Below the pieces are notes generated by a model, which was not told where the DNA came from, ran no database searches, and was given only the letters and a program-made list of their open reading frames with translations. From Dyadobacter sp. CY347 (GTDB lineage: Bacteria > Bacteroidota > Bacteroidia > Cytophagales > Spirosomataceae), in assembly GCF_021502655.1 (NCBI RefSeq), contig NZ_JAKFFT010000004.1:992001-1056000 (forward strand): a DNA stretch of 64,000 bases. Direction: 5' to 3'. Made by a program: the position numbers and the translations under genes. Every line of letters begins with the position of its first letter. Within the stretch, counting starts at the first letter, position 1. This document shows, in pieces, positions 35,386-45,000 of this stretch.

Positions 35386-35832
35386 ATGGAAATCATACTT
35401 ATAACGGATATAGCAGGTGTAGGTTATAAAAACGATATCGTAACTGTGAAAGCAGGTTACGGTCGTAACTACCTTATCCCTCAGGGTTTTGCATTATTGG
35501 CTAATGCCTCTAACCGCAAAATCGTTGCTGAAAACGTGCGTCAGGCTTCGCACAAAGCTGAAAAGCTGAAAAAAGACGCGGAAGAAATTGCAGCAGCAAT
35601 CGGCGATCTTACAATTGATATCAAAACAGTGGTTGGAGAAAGCGGCCGTATTTTCGGACGTGTTACCAACACACAAGTTGCTGATATTCTTAAAGCAAAA
35701 GGTTTCAACATCGATCGCAAGAAAATTACTTTGGACGACGTAAAGTCCATCGGAACTTACTCTGCAACAATCGATTTGCATAAAGAAGTGAAACACAAAA
35801 TCGCCCTGAACGTTATCGCGCAGGAAGATTAA
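35386..35832 (+). CDS. rplI: Large ribosomal subunit protein bL9
   Basis: A 148-residue two-domain protein of the 50S L1 stalk base. N-terminal domain MEIILITDIAGVGYKNDIVTVKAGYGRNYLIPQGFA, a connecting helix (about 50-75), then a C-terminal domain starting at ESGRIFGRVTNTQVADIL. Full length. Last gene of the operon, followed by a strong terminator. Confidence 0.97.
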   Translation: MEIILITDIAGVGYKNDIVTVKAGYGRNYLIPQGFALLANASNRKIVAENVRQASHKAEKLKKDAEEIAAAIGDLTIDIKTVVGESGRIFGRVTNTQVADILKAKGFNIDRKKITLDDVKSIGTYSATIDLHKEVKHKIALNVIAQED

Positions 35833-35849
35833 TCACTTCAACAAGACAT

Positions 35850-35887
35850 AAAAAAGCAGCCCCAAAATTTTGAGGCTGCTTTTTTTG
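35850..35887. terminator. Bidirectional terminator between rplI and the LysM gene
   Basis: AAAAAGCAGCC and GGCTGCTTTTT form a long stem (one mismatch further in, then AAAATTTT at the loop) with A and T tracts on both sides. It can therefore end rplI transcription and that of the convergent LysM gene. Confidence 0.9.
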
Positions 35888-35900
35888 TTTCCGATCTGCA

Positions 35901-36359
35901 TCAGGGTGCCGGTATTCTTAAAACCTGGCCTGGATATATCTTATCCGGATGCGTGAGCATAGGTTTGTTTGCTTCGAAAATGATAGGATACTTCATCATA
36001 TCGCCATACACTTCTTTCGCTATTTTTGAAAGCGTGTCGCCTTTTTCCACAGTGTGATAAGTTGCTTCCGGTGCCGGAGTGGCCACTTTCAGACGGTTGT
36101 CGACCACTTCAACGCCTTCTACGTTTCCTACTGCAAGAGCTATCTTTTCTGCATCTTCCTGTTGTGCCACTTCGCCTTCTATGGTTACAGTATCACCTGA
36201 TGTTTTGACTGTCAAACTGTTATAGGCAAGCCCAAGCGCTTTCACGTGTGCGAGGAGCGCGCTGGCCCTTAGTGGTTCAGCCTCCGGCGTGGGAACGGCT
36301 GTTTCTTCTTTTTTGAAAACTTTTTCCCCTACGCCTTTAAGAAACGATAGTAAGCCCAT
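35901..36359 (-). CDS. BON-LysM protein (Kbp/YgaU-like)
   Basis: A 152-residue protein with an N-terminal basic helix, a BON domain (about residues 30-90, LTVKTSGDTVTIEGEVAQQEDAEKIALAVGNVEGV) and a C-terminal LysM domain (about 98-150, YHTVEKGDTLSKIAKEVYGDMMKYPIIFEANK and PGQVLRI). This order and size match Escherichia coli Kbp, a cytoplasmic potassium-binding protein. No signal peptide is visible, which supports the same location. It is monocistronic and convergent with rplI. Confidence 0.9.
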   Translation of the reverse strand: MGLLSFLKGVGEKVFKKEETAVPTPEAEPLRASALLAHVKALGLAYNSLTVKTSGDTVTIEGEVAQQEDAEKIALAVGNVEGVEVVDNRLKVATPAPEATYHTVEKGDTLSKIAKEVYGDMMKYPIIFEANKPMLTHPDKIYPGQVLRIPAP

Positions 36360-36509
36360 GTTTTAGTTGGTTTATGTGAAAATAGATAAAATGTAATGCA
36401 GTCATGATCGCTGCATGGTAACTCCGGCGTTGCAATTATTATACCAAAGTTTTTGCGGCCAAACTTTAAAAGACCGTTCAGCAAGGGCCACTTTTCAAGC
36501 CCGACTTTG

Positions 36510-36517
36510 TACTTTTG
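36510..36517 (+). promoter_or_regulatory. -7 element of the glycerol-3-phosphate dehydrogenase promoter
   Basis: TACTTTTG matches TAnnTTTG, 38 bases before the ATG at 36555. The -33 box is not clear. It excludes the upstream in-frame TTG at 36453 as a start. Confidence 0.45.
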
Positions 36518-36554
36518 CAACAGGTCAATCAAATGCTCGATATTCTGCCAATCA

Positions 36555-38189
36555 ATGAATCGTAACGCATCGCTGGATAAATTAAGAAGTGAAGAATTTG
36601 ATATTTGTATCATCGGGGCAGGGGCAAGCGGGGCTGGTTGTGCATTGGATGCGGTTTTGCGGGGATATAAAGTCGCCATCATTGATAAGAAAGATTTCGC
36701 TTCCGAAACCTCGTCCCGTTCCACCAAGCTGATCCACGGCGGCGTACGTTACCTGGAACAGGCATTTAAAAAATTAGATTTCGCGCAGCTTAAACAAGTC
36801 CGTCATGGCTTGGAAGAGCGTCATACGGTTCTCAAAAATGCACCGCACCTGGCGCGTCCGCTCGCGCTGATGACGCCCGTAAGTTCCTGGATAGAAGGGC
36901 TGTATTTCAAAATTGGCCTGCAACTCTACGATACATTTGCGACCAATGATTCGCTTCCCAAAAGCAAATGGCTTTCCAAAAAGGAAGTCCTGGACAAAAT
37001 CCCAACATTGAACAAAGTCAAACTGCACAGCGGCGTTCTGTATTATGACGGCCAGCTCGACGATGCGCGCTATTGTCTGGCATTGGTACAGTCGGCTTCG
37101 GAGGCGGGTGGCATTGTGGCTAATTATCTGGATGTGACGGGTTTTACCAAAAATGACTCTGGCAAACTCGTGGGCGTTCAGGTGAAGGATATGCAGCTTG
37201 GCGGTGAATTTATTATCAAATCTAGGTTGGTAATCAATTGTACCGGGCCGTTTTCGGACAAAATAAGGTTGCTGGCCAATCCCGCATTGCCAGAGCGGCT
37301 TCGCCCCAGTAAAGGCGTTCACGTGGTGCTGCCTTATGCGACATTGAACAGCGAATATGCAATGCTAATCCCCAAAACTTCCGATGGCCGAGTCGTCTTT
37401 GCTATTCCTTTCGAGGGTGCCATGATGATCGGAACAACGGATACAGAATCTGATAGCATTGATTCTGAGGCAACCTTGAATGAGTCGGAGAAGAAATATT
37501 TAGTGGACACATTGAATCCGTTTTTGGCAAATCCGATTGACATGAAGACATTAAAAGCCGGTTTTGGCGGACTAAGGCCATTACTGGCAGCAGATCCCTC
37601 AAAATCGACCAAAAGCCTGGTTAGGGACCATGAAGTTGAAGTGGATTCGTCCAGCGGACTGGTTAGCCTTCTCGGTGGAAAATGGACGACTTACCGGCTG
37701 ATGGCCAAAGACACCATTGATGAAGCGGATGCATTGTTTTCCAAACGAAATGAATGCCTGACAGCAAACCATATGCTGGCCGGCGGGGAAAATTATGATG
37801 CTTCGTTATCCGGAAAACTCACTTCGGAATACGCATTACCGCAAGACGTTGCGCTGCACCTGGTCAGAAAATACGGTTCCCGGGCTGCTTTGGTGGCAGA
37901 ATTAATTATCACCGACAGTTCCTTAAAAGAGCGCCTAAGCGCGTCCTATCCTTACATTCAGGCCGAAGTGATTTACACGGTCAGAAAGGAAATGGTTATG
38001 ACGCCGCGGGATTTCTTGGCAAGAAGAATAAGGCTGGAAATTACCGATTGGAACGAAACCTTGAATTGCCTACCTATTGTTGCAAATCTGATGGCACGGG
38101 AATTGAATTGGGACGAAAGCGAAACGCAAAGACAAATCGATGACTATGCGCTTCAACTCAAACAATTTATTGCCGACGCCGGCAACTAA
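36555..38189 (+). CDS. glpD: Aerobic-type glycerol-3-phosphate dehydrogenase
   Basis: An FAD enzyme that oxidises sn-glycerol-3-phosphate to dihydroxyacetone phosphate and feeds electrons to the quinone pool at the inner membrane. About 544 residues from ATG 36555. FAD motif FDICIIGAGASGAGCALDAVLRG (about 15-37), the family signature SRSTKLIHGGVRYLE (about 56-70), the GTTDTE motif, and the C-terminal cap with TVRKEMVMTPRDFLARR. It lies 17 bases upstream of a KS-like gene, which may therefore be read from the same promoter. Confidence 0.94.
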   Translation: MNRNASLDKLRSEEFDICIIGAGASGAGCALDAVLRGYKVAIIDKKDFASETSSRSTKLIHGGVRYLEQAFKKLDFAQLKQVRHGLEERHTVLKNAPHLARPLALMTPVSSWIEGLYFKIGLQLYDTFATNDSLPKSKWLSKKEVLDKIPTLNKVKLHSGVLYYDGQLDDARYCLALVQSASEAGGIVANYLDVTGFTKNDSGKLVGVQVKDMQLGGEFIIKSRLVINCTGPFSDKIRLLANPALPERLRPSKGVHVVLPYATLNSEYAMLIPKTSDGRVVFAIPFEGAMMIGTTDTESDSIDSEATLNESEKKYLVDTLNPFLANPIDMKTLKAGFGGLRPLLAADPSKSTKSLVRDHEVEVDSSSGLVSLLGGKWTTYRLMAKDTIDEADALFSKRNECLTANHMLAGGENYDASLSGKLTSEYALPQDVALHLVRKYGSRAALVAELIITDSSLKERLSASYPYIQAEVIYTVRKEMVMTPRDFLARRIRLEITDWNETLNCLPIVANLMARELNWDESETQRQIDDYALQLKQFIADAGN

Positions 38190-38206
38190 CCCACATTAAA
38201 TCCCGA

Positions 38207-39250
38207 ATGTACGTAACAGACTTAGCCTGTATTTCACCCCAATTAACATTTGATAACGCCTTTTTCCGGGGAGAGATTAAAGTGCATCGCGGCAATCGTT
38301 ACGCTGCCATTGAACCGGGTTATGGCGAATTGATACCGGCCGCTTTGTTGCGCCGAATGGGCAAAGCCGTCCGTATGGGCGTAGGGGCGGGCTTGCCGCT
38401 GATCCGGAAAACTGATATGGACGGGATCATTCTCGGAACCGCAAATGGCGGATTAGGGGATTGCCTGAAATTCCTGAACCAGATCGTAGATTACGACGAA
38501 GGCACATTAACGCCCACCCACTTCGTTCAGAGCACACCAAATGCAGTTGCGGGAAATCTGGCTTTAATGAGCAAGGTGACGGGTTATAATACAACGCATG
38601 TTCACAAGGGACTGGCTTTCGAAGCGGCGTTACTGGATGCAATGATGGTTTTGGAAGAGAAAAAACTCCGGCGCATCCTGGTCGGCAGCGTGGAGGAAAT
38701 TTCTGATTACAACCATAACATTGATTTTTTGAATGGTTATTTCAAAACAGAAGATATAACCTCAAATGATTTGCTGAAAGCCGATTCGCCCGGATCGGTG
38801 AATGGGGAAGGGGCTACAATGTTTGTTGTAGAATCGTCCAGAAGCGAACGCACGCTGGCGCGTATTATGGATGTGGACCAGATCAATCATCCAAAAGGTG
38901 ACGACCTTGAAGAAAAACTGGATTATTTTTTGGAACGAAACGGGCTCACACGCCAGGATATCGATACGTTGGTTTTAGGGATCAGCGGGGATAACCGCAC
39001 GGACCATTTATACGTGGATTTTCAAAACAATTTTTTCCCGGGCAGCAGCAGTTATACTTACAAGAATATGGTGGGGGATTATCCCACGGCATCGGCTTTT
39101 GCAACATGGCTGGCCGTTAAAATGCTTTCCGGCCACCCAGTTCCTTCACAATGTATTCGTGACAACTCTCAAGGTCAAAAGTCACGTAATGTGCTGATCT
39201 ATAATCATTATAAAGAAATTCAGCACAGTTTTATTCTACTTACTCCGTAG
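38207..39250 (+). CDS. Ketosynthase-like protein lacking the active-site cysteine (paralogue of the gene at 54950)
   Basis: A 347-residue thiolase/KS-fold protein. The FVQSTPNAVAGNLALMSK segment and the strand-helix pattern GTANGG...LVGSVEE follow beta-ketoacyl synthases. Where the nucleophilic Cys of ketosynthases is expected, the sequence reads YNTTHVHKGLAFEAALLDAM, with no cysteine; the two catalytic histidine motifs are also missing. It may serve as a chain-length-factor-like partner of an active ketosynthase or as a scaffold. It is transcribed behind glpD and overlaps the convergent flavoenzyme gene by 11 bases. Similarity to the protein encoded at 54950 runs from the first residue (MYVTDLACISPQLTF against MYYISAASSITHQPTF). 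Confidence 0.82.
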   Translation: MYVTDLACISPQLTFDNAFFRGEIKVHRGNRYAAIEPGYGELIPAALLRRMGKAVRMGVGAGLPLIRKTDMDGIILGTANGGLGDCLKFLNQIVDYDEGTLTPTHFVQSTPNAVAGNLALMSKVTGYNTTHVHKGLAFEAALLDAMMVLEEKKLRRILVGSVEEISDYNHNIDFLNGYFKTEDITSNDLLKADSPGSVNGEGATMFVVESSRSERTLARIMDVDQINHPKGDDLEEKLDYFLERNGLTRQDIDTLVLGISGDNRTDHLYVDFQNNFFPGSSSYTYKNMVGDYPTASAFATWLAVKMLSGHPVPSQCIRDNSQGQKSRNVLIYNHYKEIQHSFILLTP

Positions 39251-40499
39251 CGTCTTTCAGTTTAGCCTCTATATTTTTTTCCTTCATTTTGATGACCTTC
39301 GCCAGCGTTGGCAGAATGGTGTCATGCTTTTTTACGAATGGGTTGGATTTGTCCCATACATACCCAGCGAGCACAGAACAAATTTGATGCTTAATGTTAT
39401 CATTGATCTGGTCTGCAAATACAATGGTCTGAAAATCACCGCTATACCACCCTGTAACATAGCTTCTAAAAACGTTGATGCCTTGCTGGACCACCTTTTC
39501 ATAATCATTTTCCCAATCCACAATTTCGCCTTGCAAATGCTTGTGGGTCAGTTTTGCTGAAAGCAGTCCCGAACCGGTTGCGAAAGTGACGCCGGACGAA
39601 AAGATTGGGTCCAGGAATTCAGTGCTGTTTCCCGAAAGCACAAATCCTTCCCCAAACATCTTTTTGACGCCAATGGAATAGCCAAGGATATGCCGCGGCT
39701 CAAATTTTAACTCAGAATCCTTGAAACGACCACTGAGATCTTCGAAGTCACGGATGAAATTTTTGTAAGCTTCGCCACCATTTTCGGCCATTTCCGTAAT
39801 CTTCTCCTTATCCCCAACTATTCCCACGGAAGTTGAGCCATCTGAAAATGGAATCGCCCAGATCCACGACCTATTGTTATCAAATGAGTGGACGAAAATG
39901 TTGTTACTGGTTTTTTCAGTCCGGTTTTTGTCTTCCAAATGTGAGAAAATGGCGCCTCTGGGACTGAATGCAGAAGGTTTACTCAAATCAAACAACCGTG
40001 GAAGCACGCGGCCATATCCGCTGGAATCAATGATAAACCTGGACTGGATTTCGTGGCGGTTGCCGTCGATATCCTGATACTCAATGTGCTGAATGTCAGC
40101 GCTGCACGTTACTTTCAATACTTCGCATTCGAACTTTACGTCAACGCCTTTTGCTTGGGTTGCTTCTGCAAGCGTAAGGTCAAAATCGGCGCGCTTAACC
40201 TGCCATGTCCATTCCCAGCCTTTGGTAAATTGTTCGGAAAAGAGAAATTCGCATCTTTTTTCACCCCGCATGAATGCAGCACCGGTCTTCTTCTGGAAAT
40301 TTCTGGACTTAACGGCCTCTAAAAGATCAGATTCGTCCAAATGCTCCATGCAGCAGGGCAGCAGGCTTTCGCCGATCTGGAAACGGGGGAATTTTTCTTT
40401 TTCTAAAATTGTGACATCGTAGCCCTGTTTTTTTAAATAGGAAGCTGCAACTGTCCCGGCGGGTCCGGCACCAATGACCACAACATCAACTGTTTGCAT
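39240..40499 (-). CDS. Flavin-dependent halogenase-like oxidoreductase
   Basis: A 419-residue FAD protein. N-terminal VVIGAGPAGTVAASYL (about residues 7-22) is followed by the Lys70/Lys71 position in FQKKTGAAF, which matches the lysine region of halogenases acting on carrier-bound phenols and pyrroles. The W-x-W-x-I-P motif is complete at residues 212-217 (WIWAIP). Both features point to a flavin-dependent halogenase or a close hydroxylase relative that modifies the aromatic head of the pigment. Flexirubins and xanthomonadins are often halogenated. It overlaps the KS-like gene at one end and is two bases from the next gene, in an operon read from 45912. Confidence 0.82.
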   Translation of the reverse strand: MQTVDVVVIGAGPAGTVAASYLKKQGYDVTILEKEKFPRFQIGESLLPCCMEHLDESDLLEAVKSRNFQKKTGAAFMRGEKRCEFLFSEQFTKGWEWTWQVKRADFDLTLAEATQAKGVDVKFECEVLKVTCSADIQHIEYQDIDGNRHEIQSRFIIDSSGYGRVLPRLFDLSKPSAFSPRGAIFSHLEDKNRTEKTSNNIFVHSFDNNRSWIWAIPFSDGSTSVGIVGDKEKITEMAENGGEAYKNFIRDFEDLSGRFKDSELKFEPRHILGYSIGVKKMFGEGFVLSGNSTEFLDPIFSSGVTFATGSGLLSAKLTHKHLQGEIVDWENDYEKVVQQGINVFRSYVTGWYSGDFQTIVFADQINDNIKHQICSVLAGYVWDKSNPFVKKHDTILPTLAKVIKMKEKNIEAKLKDATE

Positions 40500-40501
40500 G
40501 A

Positions 40502-42034
40502 TTAGGCATTTTTAACTTTTTGGATGAGTTTCTCTTTGTCTACAAATGGAAAGCATGTCACAAAAGCACTCACGGTGACGCCAAGTATGCCATGCATTGA
40601 AATGTTTTGTCCTGTTAAATGCAGGTTCGGAATTCTTGTTTTTGTATTGATCTGTGTCCGCGTAGGCGAATTCGAGTTTTTCAGTACTCCATACAAAGAG
40701 CCGTCTTTATTGCCAATGTAATCCCTGAATGTCAGTGGTGTAGCGCTATGAATTGCCTTCACTTTCTCTGAAATTCCCGGAAAAACTTCCTCTAACCGCG
40801 CCAGAACTTTGGCCTCTTTGTCTTTTTTAAACTGCTCATATTCCGCATCACGCACGCCCGGCTCGGCCACCGTGCTGAAAGTCCCGCTCCACTTTTCGGT
40901 TTCGGAAGCATTCATATAGGTCATAATCGACATGGAATCAGCATATTGACCTGTTTTGGAAATGTATGGGGTGCAAATAAAATAGGTTTGCGGCCAGGTT
41001 TCCTGATCATAATCAATGCCTCCCCAAACGTCGTCAATGTGATGCTGATAGATATTGTAATTTAAATATTCGAAGCTTTTTTCCCGGAAAGTAACATGCA
41101 CCAAAAAGGTCGAAATGCTGTTTTCTAATCCCTGAACACGGTTTTTATACACATTAAGGAATCTCTCACTCCCAAAAATGTCAATGGTCACGGAAGGATG
41201 CACATTTGAAATGAACTGTTTACCCTTAAACGTCTCGCCATTTTCCAAAACCACTTCCGTGATCTTGCCTTCTTCATCATAATTGGCCGAAACAACTTTT
41301 TTATATTTGTAAATTTCCCCGCCATGCGCCCTGATCGCCTTGCTCATCTGTATGGCAATCTGGGAGCCGCCATCGATAAATTTGTATGAGCCCGACAAAT
41401 AACTTTTCATAATCAGCGCATGAACGTAAAATGGCGTTTTGTCACGGACGCCCGCATAAAGCAGGTTTGATCCGGCCAACACATTCCGAAGGCGCTCATT
41501 GTCAGTGATCGACGCAATGAAATCGTGCGTATTCAATCCCATCACATCGCCGTCCATCTGGTAATTGTCTCCCGAAATCCTGAGGTTATAAAGCGGGAAT
41601 TTTTCGCAAACTTCTAAAATCTTGTCGCAATAGGTTTCGATAGCGGTCTTATCCTCCGGGAAATATTCGATCAAAGCGTTTTTATAATGATCAAATCCCT
41701 GAGCGTAAGCATATTCCGAGCCATCCTGAAAGCGGATGACGTCAAACTTGTCATCGTCCATCCGTTTCATTTTCAGCTTGTCAAGTATTCCGAAATATTT
41801 GAAAAACTGATACAGGTTCTCGCCTTTGTCCAGGCTGCCTACATAATGGACGCCCGTGTCAAAAATGCTTTTTCCACGGCTGTAAACCTGTAAATGTCCG
41901 CCTATTTGATGGTTTTTTTCCAGCACAACAACGCTGAAACCTTCCAAAGCCAGAATGTTCGCACAAGCCAGGCCGCCGAGGCCGCTGCCTACAATTACAA
42001 AGTCGTATTCTTTTTGCACGGCGGAAGATTGCAT
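40502..42034 (-). CDS. CrtI/retinol-saturase-like FAD oxidoreductase
   Basis: A 510-residue flavoprotein of the phytoene desaturase and all-trans-retinol 13,14-reductase superfamily: DFVIVGSGLGGLACANILALEG (about residues 11-32), EKNHQIGGHLQVYSR, and the C-terminal LHLTGQNISMHGILGVTVSAF (about 471-491). Relatives occur in aryl-polyene and flexirubin gene clusters, where they may adjust polyene saturation or isomer state. It is distinct from the carotenoid CrtI of this window. It starts 38 bases behind the fusion gene and two bases ahead of the halogenase-like gene. Confidence 0.85.
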   Translation of the reverse strand: MQSSAVQKEYDFVIVGSGLGGLACANILALEGFSVVVLEKNHQIGGHLQVYSRGKSIFDTGVHYVGSLDKGENLYQFFKYFGILDKLKMKRMDDDKFDVIRFQDGSEYAYAQGFDHYKNALIEYFPEDKTAIETYCDKILEVCEKFPLYNLRISGDNYQMDGDVMGLNTHDFIASITDNERLRNVLAGSNLLYAGVRDKTPFYVHALIMKSYLSGSYKFIDGGSQIAIQMSKAIRAHGGEIYKYKKVVSANYDEEGKITEVVLENGETFKGKQFISNVHPSVTIDIFGSERFLNVYKNRVQGLENSISTFLVHVTFREKSFEYLNYNIYQHHIDDVWGGIDYDQETWPQTYFICTPYISKTGQYADSMSIMTYMNASETEKWSGTFSTVAEPGVRDAEYEQFKKDKEAKVLARLEEVFPGISEKVKAIHSATPLTFRDYIGNKDGSLYGVLKNSNSPTRTQINTKTRIPNLHLTGQNISMHGILGVTVSAFVTCFPFVDKEKLIQKVKNA

Positions 42035-42072
42035 GAAAATGATTAATGAAAAAGTTTATAATCCACGAATTA

Positions 42073-45000
42073 TTATCTGGTCAGTGGCCGCAAAATAAAC
42101 AGCACATTCGATGTATTGCTGGAATGTTCGTGCATCTCAATGCGCATATTGTGCCTGGCCGCAAATTCACGGATGTCAGCCGATGCGAAGAAGTGAAATT
42201 CATCTTCTTTACGGTTAAATGAGAAAATTCCCGTGGATAGTGCTTCCGTTTTCTGCGTGTTCCTGTGCTTTTCCTGATGATCCGTGATGCCGTCGCGGAT
42301 GAAAAGGATGCCATCCGGTTGCAATGCTAATGCGCACCGGTCTAGCAATTTAAGCTGTTTTTCTGTTGATAAATAATGCAGTATATCATTCAAAAATATT
42401 ACATCCTGACTCCCCAGGTCAGCCTGCATAATGTCGCTGTTTAAAAAGCTCAGACTCGCCGTTTTGCGGTAACTGTTCTGTGCAATGCTGATCTTCTCCT
42501 CATCATAATCAATGCCGGTGATCTGGCGGTCCGCGTTTTTATAATGCAGGTAAAATGACAAATAGCCGTAACCACAGCCAATGTCGAGGATATTTTTCCT
42601 GTTTCCGATTAACGCATTGTAGTGCGCAAAATTCTTGCTTTCCAGCCGCCATTTAATTTTGAAATACCATTCCAGCACCGGGCCTTTGAAAACATAATTG
42701 GCGAAAATTTTATGTTTCAGATAAGCAGTATCCTCCATCTCGTCTTTATAGGTAGCAAATGCCGTTCTGAAATAAGCGGCAATGTTTTTAGTCCTATCCC
42801 GAAGCTGGCTGCCCCATTGAGGATCAGCGAGTCGGATGCGTGGAAGCACGCGGACGTTGAGTGCGCCGGGGCGGATCAGGAAATCATTTTTAGGCAAAAC
42901 ATCGGAAGCACCGTGGATCAATATGGGTTGAATGTCCAAATTAAGCTGCTCCGCAAGGTGAAAAGCGCCTTTATGGAACCGCCCGATTTCGCCGTCCTCA
43001 GACCGCGTCCCCTCCGGAAAGATCAGCAATGAATAACCGTCTGCAACCAGCTTTTTTACCTGATGAATGTTCTCTTCAGGGCCGTCGTCTGTATACACAT
43101 AACCCGCGTGGCGAATGATCGGGCCGAAAAATGGTGAATTATAAACCCAGCCTTTGACCATTAACACGATCTTGGGATTGAGCATAATAGCCAGCAAAAT
43201 GTCCAGAAATGAAGTGTGGTTGGCAATGAAAATGACCGGCTTTTCAGGTTGCAGGTTGTCCAGCCCTGAAAAATTCTTCTTTACATGCGGCCCGGAATAG
43301 ATCACAGTTTTAGCGTAAAAAGAAAGCGAACGGTTCAGCATGGCCTTCTTTCTTAATTTCGAAATAGGCAATAATAAGATCGCAACCAGTTTGATATGCA
43401 GGAATAAGCAGCCGGATAAAAAGTAGGTAAAACTGGAAATGCTGATCAGGAACGGCAGTAAGGTTACCGGGGCCTTTTTACGCGCAATTCTGTTTTGAAC
43501 AAAAAAACCAAAAAGGACAGGCTGAAAAACGAAGGAGATGAAAAGGATGCAAACAATGCCCAGCACGCTGATCAATGCAATGGATTGAATCGCCGGATGT
43601 TTGGCAAAAATAAGGACACCCGTTCCGATGATCGTTGTTGTGGCGGATAGCACAATGGCCGACTGGTAAGAACGAAGCGAATCCTTCCCGTATTTATATT
43701 TATTGAGCAGTCCGTCCGTAACGAAAATACTGAAATCGTCGCCAAGCCCGAAGATGAATGTCGTTACGATAACATTCACAAAGTTGAATTTTATGCCCAA
43801 AATAGCTGCTATGCCCAATATCCAGATCCAGCTGATCACCATTGGCAGAAAAGTTAACAGTGTTAATTCGATCCGGCCGTAGACGACAAGTAATGTGAGG
43901 AACACAATGGACGCCGAAATGAGCAGGAGGTAATTAAAGTCATCTTTGACCATTTTCAACAGATCGCCGGCAAGTTCTCCGCGGTCGAACAATGCTATTC
44001 CGGGGATTGTTCTCAGTTCGTTCTTGACAATTGCCAGCTGGTTTTGCGGAACGATCAATGTGGTGATAAAGGTCGTCCCCTTGGCATTCGATTCGATCAG
44101 ATTATCCAGGCCCAGTTCGGCTAGCAATGTATCCACGGGAACACCGCCTGGTTGCTGGCCGGCGACCCAGCCTTTAAAATCACTGAATGCATTGGCGTTA
44201 AATCCTTTCTTTACAGCCGCCTGATCCAGTGCATTATACGTCGCTTCCTTCCGGCCCAAATCCCAGAAATCATGCCATTGGCGGTTCCGTTCGAGCCGGA
44301 GTTCTTGGGGAATAAGGAATGACCCGGAGGAAACAAAGCTGTTTATTTTACCCTGATCACGAAGCCGGATCAGATTTTGGTAAACCTTATAATTTATTGA
44401 CTCCGCTTTCACCCTAACAGGATCGCCAGCGAAAATATAGATCCTTTTTTCAGCCTTCGGGTCAATCCCGGTAAGCGTCTCTTCCCGTTTTTGTAAATCT
44501 TCATCCTGAATGCTGAGGTTTTCAAAACTGCTGTCAAATTCCGTAAACTGAGCGAAATAGAGGAATATCAGGGTTACAACGGCAATGAATCCCAAAACCA
44601 TCGGTCTAGACTTTTCCTGGATTTGCGGAAACCAGAACGCACGGCTTTCTTCGGGCATTCGCTTTTTCTCAAATGCAACTGAGGATAATATAACGGGCAA
44701 TGCAATCAATGTGAAAAGCGCTGCTCCGAGCAGACTAAGGGATGAAAAAAGCCCAAAATCTTGCAAAACCGCCGAATTGGCAAAATGTAATGCACTGAAA
44801 GCCATCACAGTTGTAAAACTGCCCGTCAGCAAAGGCGCGCTTACTTCCTTGATTGCCGTGGAAATGGAATTGGTATGCCTTAAATGTGTAAAAAAATGAA
44901 ATGCATAGTCGAGCAAAATGCCAAAAACTACGGCGCCGGTCGCTAGGGAAATGCCCGATATCTCAGGGCGGACATAGCCAATAATGCCCAATGCAAATAT

